Part shown: positions 20,459 to 30,433 of the stretch, in pieces | How the letters are laid out: every line of letters starts with the position of its first letter | How positions within the stretch are numbered: position 1 is the stretch's first letter | Position numbers and translations under genes: made by a program | The notes under the pieces: generated by a model | What the model was told of the DNA's origin: nothing | Database searches by the model: none | Seen by the model: only the letters and a program-made list of their open reading frames with translations | From: Amaurobius ferox | Lineage: Eukaryota; Arthropoda; Arachnida; Araneae; Amaurobiidae | Direction of reading: 5' to 3' | NCBI GenBank assembly: GCA_951213105.1 | Contig: OX578136.1 | Coordinates: 152,416,678 to 152,480,677 of the forward strand | Length of the DNA: 64,000 bases

Positions 20459-21360
20459 CAAATCGCGCACTTTTTCGATCTCTTTGCTCTTTGCTCTTTT
20501 GCTCTTTTGATTGGAACTAAAATGTAGTCTTATAGAGTTGTTGTTTTCAGCGCCTCGGCGCGAGCCGAGCGAAATGCGTTCTGAGGAACGAACGCCTTAT
20601 TTCCCGGCCTGCCTGTAAATGTGTGTGGAATCCTGATATCAGAGTGTTTTTTTTACTTGAAATGACGTTGCGAGCGAAGTGATTGATGTCTACTGAAGTA
20701 TCGTCGGCGCCTTTGGAATAGTTGTTTACTTCCGGAGGTCAGATTTGTTCTTTCATAGTGAACTGAGTAGTTTAAATTTTCCGAGTCTTAGGACCGGACC
20801 TCCAATTGTTTACTTCACGGTTTTGATGATGGAGCTGTCTGTTCTTTTGTTCCGAGCGATGTCCACTGGCGCTCTGCTACTCTCGGCTGAGAATTTTATG
20901 ATGTGAAGGAGCTGCCCGTTTTTGTGCAGATCAGGCCTTGGGAGTGTTCTTTTCGCGGAGTTTTGGAACACCATATTCCACTTGAATGGTTGGACTCACT
21001 TGATGTACCGATGCCCTACGGGAGGTACTTCTCCGTTTGGCCTCTTCTGGAGCAGGAAGGGACTGCACCCAAGCTGATGATGACTGACATCAATTTCGTC
21101 CTCGGGACTTTATGGGTGATATCTTTTCATTAATTTTATTCTTTTGCAGTATTTAAAGTTAAATTAAATTGGCATGACTAAGACCCCTTTCACTTATATA
21201 TTTTAAGTTGCGAATCCTGTGGTTATCTTCTTTAACTTTTGTTCTAAATTTCCCTTTTGGCTAACTGATGTTCTTTTTATTCCAAATTTTAGTTTTGATA
21301 AATAGTTGTATAAGTTTAATATTGTTAACTTTAAAATTTAATATTCTAACGTTTTTTTTT

Positions 21361-21378
21361 ACCACTATACGACCGGCC
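21361..21378 (-). repeat. tRNA-His 5'-end-like fragment inside the LTR
   Basis: 'accactatacga' is identical over 12 bases to the complement of the tRNA-His D-arm region at 21872-21883. It is followed by 'ccggcc', close to the acceptor end, and preceded by a T-run. It occurs in all five LTRs (25671, 29981, 34291 and 38601 for the others). Confidence 0.45.
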
Positions 21379-21471
21379 ATTCCATTTATTTTTATTATTT
21401 AAGATGTTTGATTTTAGTTAATGAGATGTAAAAAGTTTTAAAAATTATTTTAAAAGTGAAGTTTAAATTTT

Positions 21472-21477
21472 AATAAA
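21472..21477 (+). terminator. Polyadenylation signal AATAAA of LTR 1
   Basis: AATAAA stands about 1020 bp after the TATA box, with 'tgtgttctttcttttact' downstream as a T/GT-rich element. R would end near 21500 and U5 would be about 21500-21813. Confidence 0.5.
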
Positions 21478-21815
21478 CGTTAGATTTTGAAAACCTAAAA
21501 TCTGTGTTCTTTCTTTTACTTTTAATGTTTTTATTTTTAGGTAAAGTGTCAATTTTTAATATTTTACAGGAGTACATATTTGTACACGTAGTGAAACTGG
21601 TCAATAGGTCCACATTCAGTTTATTTAAGAATTCAGTTTATTGCTAGAATGTTTTCAGGTCAGAGGAACTTTAGAAGTTTTAGAACTTTTGCAAATTTCA
21701 GATATTTTTGAGTGTTTTCAGAAGAATGATTTAGAAGTTTTAAGAATTCAAAATGTTTTGAATATTTAGAATTGTTTTAGTATTTCATAAAAATGCACTT
21801 TTTCTACCGAACAAT

Positions 21816-21890
21816 TGGTGCCGTGACCAGGATTCGAACCTGGGTTATTGCGGCCACAACGCAATGTACTAACCACTATACGATCACGGC
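21816..21890 (-). tRNA. tRNA-His (GTG) copy with 3' CCA, copy 1
   Basis: The minus strand folds as a full cloverleaf: acceptor GCCGTGA/TCACGGC, D stem GTAT/GTAC, anticodon stem TTGCG/CGCAA with loop TTGTGGC (anticodon GTG = His), T stem CCAGG/CCTGG with TTCGAAT, discriminator A, then CCA. Pol III A- and B-box sequences (TAGTGG, GGTTCGAATCC) are intact. Animal nuclear tRNA genes do not encode CCA, so this is a copy of a mature tRNA made by reverse transcription. It stands 2 bp after the LTR end, exactly where a primer-binding site belongs. The base beyond the 5' end would supply the His-specific G(-1), but the same base is also explained by the adjoining inverted repeat. Confidence 0.9.
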
Positions 21891-22013
21891 CAAGTTACAA
21901 ACAAAAAAAAATTGTGGAATATTTACCCCCCAAAATAACAAACTCAATTCCCTAACAATTTGGAACTGAACTCAAATTTAACCAACTTGCTTACAAATTA
22001 TACCATAAACTGA
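21891..22013 (+). repeat. 123-bp inverted repeat, left arm (unit 1)
   Basis: It begins 'caagttacaaac' directly at the tRNA 5' end and ends 'ccataaactga'. It is the exact reverse complement of 23457-23579 as far as I can read. The same pair occurs in units 2-4 at +4310, +8620 and +12930. Confidence 0.9.
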
Positions 22014-22020
22014 GAACTTG

Positions 22021-22111
22021 GAAAATTTAGAATGTTGTTTAATGTTATTTGAGTATATCATAAAATGCAAAATGGTCTTCTCCCCCCGAACAATTGGCGC
22101 CGTTTGACCAG
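22021..22111 (+). repeat. LTR 3'-end relic followed by a degenerate tRNA-His primer site
   Basis: 'tttagaatgttg', 'gagtatatcataaaatgc' and 'ccgaacaa' parallel the last 70 bp of the LTR (tttagaattg, tagtatttcataaaaatgc, ccgaacaa). TGGCGCCGTTTGACCAG at 22095-22111 corresponds to TGGTGCCGTGACCAG with one change and a TT insertion, then stops matching the tRNA after about 15 bases, the length of an ordinary primer site. Confidence 0.7.
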
Positions 22112-23456
22112 TCTAGGGGCTTATTCATGCTAACTGTAATATATGTTCTTAATAATTTGTGTTCTTAAAAATGAAATTTCCGTAAACTGATTCCATACTT
22201 GTTTATTCTAAAAGTAATTACTATTGAGATTTTGATAAGATTTTAAACTAAGGCATGATGTTTTAGAATGTTCTTAAACTAAATTAGAGGAATTTATTTT
22301 AATATTTTGATTAAAATTTTAGGATTGATTTAAATATTTTCATTTAGAATTTTTTGAGGAAACTTTTGAATTTGATTTTTTCATTTAGAATTTTTATTTA
22401 GGCATTCCTTAATGTAAGTTAATTTGATTTGAATTTTATTATTTGAAGTAGTTGGAAATTGAATTTAATTCATAAATTTAGGAAATTATAGGCATGCGAG
22501 GAACGCACTTTATGGTATTTACATTTTTTGTTCTAATCCCATCTCATTAACAAATTTTTTTTATTTTGTTGTTCTTATAACCCACGCTCCCAGCAGCACT
22601 TAAAATTGTTTTGATGAAATAGAATGAAATTAATTGAGTAAATTTAATGAGAATATTTTTTTTATTAAGTTAAATTATATAGAATTAAAGCAGTAGTTTT
22701 TCGACTTAGAATTTTTATGTTCTGATTTGGAATTGAGATTTAATTGCTCACTGATGTGTGAATGTAGATGATGAAATGCTGGTGATTTATTGAAAAATTG
22801 GGTAATGCAGGTGTTTTTTACACTCCAATATGAGTGTGACATAAATATCAACTTGAGTTATCTTGTTCTTCACATTGATCATGTGTTTGGTTTTCACACT
22901 CAAATAGAGTGGTGTTAAAATCAGTTTGTTTGTTCTTAATTCTGAATCTGATATTTTTTATACTGTCTTTAAAATTTTTTTGGTCGTTAAAGTGGAAAAA
23001 TTTATTTTATTATAGGAGAATTAAATTTTTTTTAAGTGGAATATTTAAAATTGTGCAATGCAATTTGAGTTCTTTTGGTTTTGAAAATTAAATGGGGATT
23101 TGTAACATGATTTTTCTTTGGTATTTTGTTTAAAGTAATGTGATACACTTGGCAGTTAGTGAATTTAAATGTACTACTTGATGGATATTTTTGTGCTATT
23201 TTTTTGGGGTTCAAAAAAGATCCACAACCTTTGAGAGGACTCACGACCCTCGGCCCCTTGTCTTAATTTTTTTTGATTTTTATGAGAATTGTTTGAGATT
23301 TCCAGAGTTGCAGTTATGATATTTGAGATTATTGTTGTTGAGAGTGCAAGAGGTTGCACAAAATCTAGTTGAATCGCGTTTATTGTTGGTGTAAAATGAT
23401 GCATAAGGTCATTTTTGTGTATATTTGTCTTTTAAACGACCTAATTTGCCAAGTAA

Positions 23457-23579
23457 TCAGTTTATGGTATAATTTGTAAGCAAGTTGGTTAAATTTGAGT
23501 TCAGTTCCAAATTGTTAGGGAATTGAGTTTGTTATTTTGGGGGGTAAATATTCCACAATTTTTTTTTGTTTGTAACTTG
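23457..23579 (+). repeat. 123-bp inverted repeat, right arm (unit 1)
   Basis: Exact reverse complement of 21891-22013, separated by 1443 bp. A transcript of the internal region could fold into a 123-bp duplex. Confidence 0.9.
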
Positions 23580-24123
23580 AGCCAACTTTGATATTATTAT
23601 TTAAATTGAAAATTATGCTTCGAATAATTGTTTTCTTTGTAGAGGAGGAGATTGATGATGAATTTGTTGATTTGTATGTATTGGTTGTTATTGTTGAAGG
23701 TACCATTTCAAAATTTATTGTTTAGATTATTGGAATTCTTTGGCTGGTCCAAAGTTTTCGTTAAAATTTATGTTTATTCATGACAGCTAATGATATGGAG
23801 ATCTGTTTATTATTTTTCTGTTTCTTCTCTTTGATGACGTATTTGTTGGAGCATTTTAAAATGATTTGATGAATTTTCATAATGTAAAGTTATAATGAAG
23901 TTAGAGAGTTTAAGGTTGAAATGTTGAATCTACATGTTTATTTTAGAGTTGAAAAATTTATGATACTTGATATTATGAAAGTGTTTAGTGAAGTGATTAT
24001 TTGATTTTTGATTTATTTATAAGGAATTTGATTTTTTATGTGATTTTTATGGCTCGTGTTACAGCTGTAGTTGAGATTTTGATTTTTTTTTTTCTCTCCT
24101 TCGTTTCGCGAAATTTTGTCATG

Positions 24124-26123
24124 TGTTAGCTAAAATTTTTCATTTTTTCAAATGAAAAATTTTTTTGGGACGTTCGAAGGAGTTGTTGGGTTATACTTTT
24201 GGATATTTAATTATTTTAGGTGTTTTGTTTTTAGTTTAAATGTGTTCAGGGGTCTTATTTACATAGTCATTCTCTTTTAGTTATTCATCTTCCAATTGTT
24301 TAGGTTTTTGATATTCTTCTGTTCCAAATAGGTTCTATTCCATAGGTTTTGTGTTAAAAACGGCGAAAGTTCGTTCTTTTAGGTTTTAGCAATTTAAATT
24401 TATTTAAATTGGCTAATTTGTGATTCCATTTATTGCCCTTTTAATTCCCTTTAATTTGATTCCAAATTTATTGCTCTCGGTTAAAAATTGGTTAATTCAT
24501 CGCAATTTTACAGTTTTATTCTATTTACAGCTTTTTAAATATTTCAGAATCGTCCATATTTAAATTATTGCCGAATTCGTATTTTCCAAATCGTTTCACT
24601 TCATTTCTTTTTAATTTTCGTCTGCTTTGAAATTCCATTTCTCTTCTTTAAAGTTTCGAGTTTTTAATTGGTTGATCGTAAAATTAAAATCGTCTGTCAT
24701 TAATTATTTTATCGTTCATCGATAATTTTGTTGACAGTCTGTGGCAGCGATGTTTCGCAGTATATAAGCAAATCGCGCACTTTTTCGATCTCTTTGCTCT
24801 TTGCTCTTTTGCTCTTTTGATTGGAACTAAAATGTAGTCTTATAGAGTTGTTGTTTTCAGCGCCTCGGCGCGAGCCGAGCGAAATGCGTTCTGAGGAACG
24901 AACGCCTTATTTCCCGGCCTGCCTGTAAATGTGTGTGGAATCCTGATATCAGAGTGTTTTTTTTACTTGAAATGACGTTGCGAGCGAAGTGATTGATGTC
25001 TACTGAAGTATCGTCGGCGCCTTTGGAATAGTTGTTTACTTCCGGAGGTCAGATTTGTTCTTTCATAGTGAACTGAGTAGTTTAAATTTTCCGAGTCTTA
25101 GGACCGGACCTCCAATTGTTTACTTCACGGTTTTGATGATGGAGCTGTCTGTTCTTTTGTTCCGAGCGATGTCCACTGGCGCTCTGCTACTCTCGGCTGA
25201 GAATTTTATGATGTGAAGGAGCTGCCCGTTTTTGTGCAGATCAGGCCTTGGGAGTGTTCTTTTCGCGGAGTTTTGGAACACCATATTCCACTTGAATGGT
25301 TGGACTCACTTGATGTACCGATGCCCTACGGGAGGTACTTCTCCGTTTGGCCTCTTCTGGAGCAGGAAGGGACTGCACCCAAGCTGATGATGACTGACAT
25401 CAATTTCGTCCTCGGGACTTTATGGGTGATATCTTTTCATTAATTTTATTCTTTTGCAGTATTTAAAGTTAAATTAAATTGGCATGACTAAGACCCCTTT
25501 CACTTATATATTTTAAGTTGCGAATCCTGTGGTTATCTTCTTTAACTTTTGTTCTAAATTTCCCTTTTGGCTAACTGATGTTCTTTTTATTCCAAATTTT
25601 AGTTTTGATAAATAGTTGTATAAGTTTAATATTGTTAACTTTAAAATTTAATATTCTAACGTTTTTTTTTACCACTATACGACCGGCCATTCCATTTATT
25701 TTTATTATTTAAGATGTTTGATTTTAGTTAATGAGATGTAAAAAGTTTTAAAAATTATTTTAAAAGTGAAGTTTAAATTTTAATAAACGTTAGATTTTGA
25801 AAACCTAAAATCTGTGTTCTTTCTTTTACTTTTAATGTTTTTATTTTTAGGTAAAGTGTCAATTTTTAATATTTTACAGGAGTACATATTTGTACACGTA
25901 GTGAAACTGGTCAATAGGTCCACATTCAGTTTATTTAAGAATTCAGTTTATTGCTAGAATGTTTTCAGGTCAGAGGAACTTTAGAAGTTTTAGAACTTTT
26001 GCAAATTTCAGATATTTTTGAGTGTTTTCAGAAGAATGATTTAGAAGTTTTAAGAATTCAAAATGTTTTGAATATTTAGAATTGTTTTAGTATTTCATAA
26101 AAATGCACTTTTTCTACCGAACA
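24124..26123 (+). repeat. LTR 2 (2000 bp)
   Basis: Full-length form TGTTAGC...CCGAACA. I see no differences from LTR3 and LTR4. Confidence 0.9.
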
Positions 26124-28433
26124 ATTGGTGCCGTGACCAGGATTCGAACCTGGGTTATTGCGGCCACAACGCAATGTACTAACCACTATACGATCACGGC
26201 CAAGTTACAAACAAAAAAAAATTGTGGAATATTTACCCCCCAAAATAACAAACTCAATTCCCTAACAATTTGGAACTGAACTCAAATTTAACCAACTTGC
26301 TTACAAATTATACCATAAACTGAGAACTTGGAAAATTTAGAATGTTGTTTAATGTTATTTGAGTATATCATAAAATGCAAAATGGTCTTCTCCCCCCGAA
26401 CAATTGGCGCCGTTTGACCAGTCTAGGGGCTTATTCATGCTAACTGTAATATATGTTCTTAATAATTTGTGTTCTTAAAAATGAAATTTCCGTAAACTGA
26501 TTCCATACTTGTTTATTCTAAAAGTAATTACTATTGAGATTTTGATAAGATTTTAAACTAAGGCATGATGTTTTAGAATGTTCTTAAACTAAATTAGAGG
26601 AATTTATTTTAATATTTTGATTAAAATTTTAGGATTGATTTAAATATTTTCATTTAGAATTTTTTGAGGAAACTTTTGAATTTGATTTTTTCATTTAGAA
26701 TTTTTATTTAGGCATTCCTTAATGTAAGTTAATTTGATTTGAATTTTATTATTTGAAGTAGTTGGAAATTGAATTTAATTCATAAATTTAGGAAATTATA
26801 GGCATGCGAGGAACGCACTTTATGGTATTTACATTTTTTGTTCTAATCCCATCTCATTAACAAATTTTTTTTATTTTGTTGTTCTTATAACCCACGCTCC
26901 CAGCAGCACTTAAAATTGTTTTGATGAAATAGAATGAAATTAATTGAGTAAATTTAATGAGAATATTTTTTTTATTAAGTTAAATTATATAGAATTAAAG
27001 CAGTAGTTTTTCGACTTAGAATTTTTATGTTCTGATTTGGAATTGAGATTTAATTGCTCACTGATGTGTGAATGTAGATGATGAAATGCTGGTGATTTAT
27101 TGAAAAATTGGGTAATGCAGGTGTTTTTTACACTCCAATATGAGTGTGACATAAATATCAACTTGAGTTATCTTGTTCTTCACATTGATCATGTGTTTGG
27201 TTTTCACACTCAAATAGAGTGGTGTTAAAATCAGTTTGTTTGTTCTTAATTCTGAATCTGATATTTTTTATACTGTCTTTAAAATTTTTTTGGTCGTTAA
27301 AGTGGAAAAATTTATTTTATTATAGGAGAATTAAATTTTTTTTAAGTGGAATATTTAAAATTGTGCAATGCAATTTGAGTTCTTTTGGTTTTGAAAATTA
27401 AATGGGGATTTGTAACATGATTTTTCTTTGGTATTTTGTTTAAAGTAATGTGATACACTTGGCAGTTAGTGAGTTTAAATGTACTACTTGATGGATATTT
27501 TTGTGCTATTTTTTTGGGGTTCAAAAAAGATCCACAACCTTTGAGAGGACTCACGACCCTCGGCCCCTTGTCTTAATTTTTTTTGATTTTTATGAGAATT
27601 GTTTGAGATTTCCAGAGTTGCAGTTATGATATTTGAGATTATTGTTGTTGAGAGTGCAAGAGGTTGCACAAAATCTAGTTGAATCGCGTTTATTGTTGGT
27701 GTAAAATGATGCATAAGGTCATTTTTGTGTATATTTGTCTTTTAAACGACCTAATTTGCCAAGTAATCAGTTTATGGTATAATTTGTAAGCAAGTTGGTT
27801 AAATTTGAGTTCAGTTCCAAATTGTTAGGGAATTGAGTTTGTTATTTTGGGGGGTAAATATTCCACAATTTTTTTTTGTTTGTAACTTGAGCCAACTTTG
27901 ATATTATTATTTAAATTGAAAATTATGCTTCGAATAATTGTTTTCTTTGTAGAGGAGGAGATTGATGATGAATTTGTTGATTTGTATGTATTGGTTGTTA
28001 TTGTTGAAGGTACCATTTCAAAATTTATTGTTTAGATTATTGGAATTCTTTGGCTGGTCCAAAGTTTTCGTTAAAATTTATGTTTATTCATGACAGCTAA
28101 TGATATGGAGATCTGTTTATTATTTTTCTGTTTCTTCTCTTTGATGACGTATTTGTTGGAGCATTTTAAAATGATTTGATGAATTTTCATAATGTAAAGT
28201 TATAATGAAGTTAGAGAGTTTAAGGTTGAAATGTTGAATCTACATGTTTATTTTAGAGTTGAAAAATTTATGATACTTGATATTATGAAAGTGTTTAGTG
28301 AAGTGATTATTTGATTTTTGATTTATTTATAAGGAATTTGATTTTTTATGTGATTTTTATGGCTCGTGTTACAGCTGTAGTTGAGATTTTGATTTTTTTT
28401 TTTCTCTCCTTCGTTTCGCGAAATTTTGTCATG
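26124..28433 (+). repeat. Internal region 2 (2310 bp)
   Basis: As unit 1; inverted repeat arms at 26201-26323 and 27767-27889, degenerate primer site at 26405. Private A-to-G change at 27473. Confidence 0.9.
26126..26200 (-). tRNA. tRNA-His (GTG) copy with 3' CCA, copy 2
   Basis: Identical to copy 1, same position after LTR2. Confidence 0.9.
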
Positions 28434-30433
28434 TGTTAGCTAAAATTTTTCATTTTTTCAAATGAAAAATTTTTTTGGGACGTTCGAAGGAGTTGTTGGG
28501 TTATACTTTTGGATATTTAATTATTTTAGGTGTTTTGTTTTTAGTTTAAATGTGTTCAGGGGTCTTATTTACATAGTCATTCTCTTTTAGTTATTCATCT
28601 TCCAATTGTTTAGGTTTTTGATATTCTTCTGTTCCAAATAGGTTCTATTCCATAGGTTTTGTGTTAAAAACGGCGAAAGTTCGTTCTTTTAGGTTTTAGC
28701 AATTTAAATTTATTTAAATTGGCTAATTTGTGATTCCATTTATTGCCCTTTTAATTCCCTTTAATTTGATTCCAAATTTATTGCTCTCGGTTAAAAATTG
28801 GTTAATTCATCGCAATTTTACAGTTTTATTCTATTTACAGCTTTTTAAATATTTCAGAATCGTCCATATTTAAATTATTGCCGAATTCGTATTTTCCAAA
28901 TCGTTTCACTTCATTTCTTTTTAATTTTCGTCTGCTTTGAAATTCCATTTCTCTTCTTTAAAGTTTCGAGTTTTTAATTGGTTGATCGTAAAATTAAAAT
29001 CGTCTGTCATTAATTATTTTATCGTTCATCGATAATTTTGTTGACAGTCTGTGGCAGCGATGTTTCGCAGTATATAAGCAAATCGCGCACTTTTTCGATC
29101 TCTTTGCTCTTTGCTCTTTTGCTCTTTTGATTGGAACTAAAATGTAGTCTTATAGAGTTGTTGTTTTCAGCGCCTCGGCGCGAGCCGAGCGAAATGCGTT
29201 CTGAGGAACGAACGCCTTATTTCCCGGCCTGCCTGTAAATGTGTGTGGAATCCTGATATCAGAGTGTTTTTTTTACTTGAAATGACGTTGCGAGCGAAGT
29301 GATTGATGTCTACTGAAGTATCGTCGGCGCCTTTGGAATAGTTGTTTACTTCCGGAGGTCAGATTTGTTCTTTCATAGTGAACTGAGTAGTTTAAATTTT
29401 CCGAGTCTTAGGACCGGACCTCCAATTGTTTACTTCACGGTTTTGATGATGGAGCTGTCTGTTCTTTTGTTCCGAGCGATGTCCACTGGCGCTCTGCTAC
29501 TCTCGGCTGAGAATTTTATGATGTGAAGGAGCTGCCCGTTTTTGTGCAGATCAGGCCTTGGGAGTGTTCTTTTCGCGGAGTTTTGGAACACCATATTCCA
29601 CTTGAATGGTTGGACTCACTTGATGTACCGATGCCCTACGGGAGGTACTTCTCCGTTTGGCCTCTTCTGGAGCAGGAAGGGACTGCACCCAAGCTGATGA
29701 TGACTGACATCAATTTCGTCCTCGGGACTTTATGGGTGATATCTTTTCATTAATTTTATTCTTTTGCAGTATTTAAAGTTAAATTAAATTGGCATGACTA
29801 AGACCCCTTTCACTTATATATTTTAAGTTGCGAATCCTGTGGTTATCTTCTTTAACTTTTGTTCTAAATTTCCCTTTTGGCTAACTGATGTTCTTTTTAT
29901 TCCAAATTTTAGTTTTGATAAATAGTTGTATAAGTTTAATATTGTTAACTTTAAAATTTAATATTCTAACGTTTTTTTTTACCACTATACGACCGGCCAT
30001 TCCATTTATTTTTATTATTTAAGATGTTTGATTTTAGTTAATGAGATGTAAAAAGTTTTAAAAATTATTTTAAAAGTGAAGTTTAAATTTTAATAAACGT
30101 TAGATTTTGAAAACCTAAAATCTGTGTTCTTTCTTTTACTTTTAATGTTTTTATTTTTAGGTAAAGTGTCAATTTTTAATATTTTACAGGAGTACATATT
30201 TGTACACGTAGTGAAACTGGTCAATAGGTCCACATTCAGTTTATTTAAGAATTCAGTTTATTGCTAGAATGTTTTCAGGTCAGAGGAACTTTAGAAGTTT
30301 TAGAACTTTTGCAAATTTCAGATATTTTTGAGTGTTTTCAGAAGAATGATTTAGAAGTTTTAAGAATTCAAAATGTTTTGAATATTTAGAATTGTTTTAG
30401 TATTTCATAAAAATGCACTTTTTCTACCGAACA
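28434..30433 (+). repeat. LTR 3 (2000 bp)
   Basis: Same as LTR2 as far as I can read. Confidence 0.9.

Larger units (their letters stand above)
19817..21813 (+). repeat. LTR 1 (1997 bp)
   Basis: It starts TGTTAGC and ends CCGAACA, the inverted TGTT/AACA termini usual for Gypsy-type LTRs. It differs from the other LTRs by one missing G after 'aaatttttttgg' near 19860 and a missing 'at' near 20189, making it 3 bp shorter. It contains a TATA box, a GC-rich palindrome near 20550 (gcgcctcggcgcgagccgagcg) and a polyadenylation signal. A 76-codon frame at 20903-21133 lacks an ATG and is probably not coding. Confidence 0.9.
21814..24123 (+). repeat. Internal region 1 (2310 bp), non-coding
   Basis: In order: a complete tRNA-His copy in the primer-site position (21816-21890), the left arm of a 123-bp inverted repeat (21891-22013), an LTR-end-like relic with a second degenerate primer site (22021-22111), about 1.35 kb of AT-rich sequence without coding potential, the right arm of the inverted repeat (23457-23579), about 500 bp more, and the 37-bp junction sequence. 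It has no polypurine tract directly before LTR2; 'ttttggggggtaaa' near 23537 is the best purine-rich candidate but lies inside the inverted repeat. An element with 2-kb LTRs and no genes would be called a large LTR derivative. Confidence 0.85.

Noticed and set aside
20903..21133. 76-codon frame repeated five times as a possible gene of the LTR array
   Set aside because: It has no ATG, no recognisable domain and no synonymous divergence to test; repetition only mirrors the array.
21891..21891. Base next to the tRNA 5' end as proof of a copied G(-1) of mature tRNA-His
   Set aside because: The same base also belongs to the inverted repeat arm, so its origin is ambiguous.
23032..23706. Minus-strand frames of 60-76 codons repeated in each internal region
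   Set aside because: They overlap the inverted repeat and AT-rich sequence, show no family motif and recur only because the unit is duplicated.
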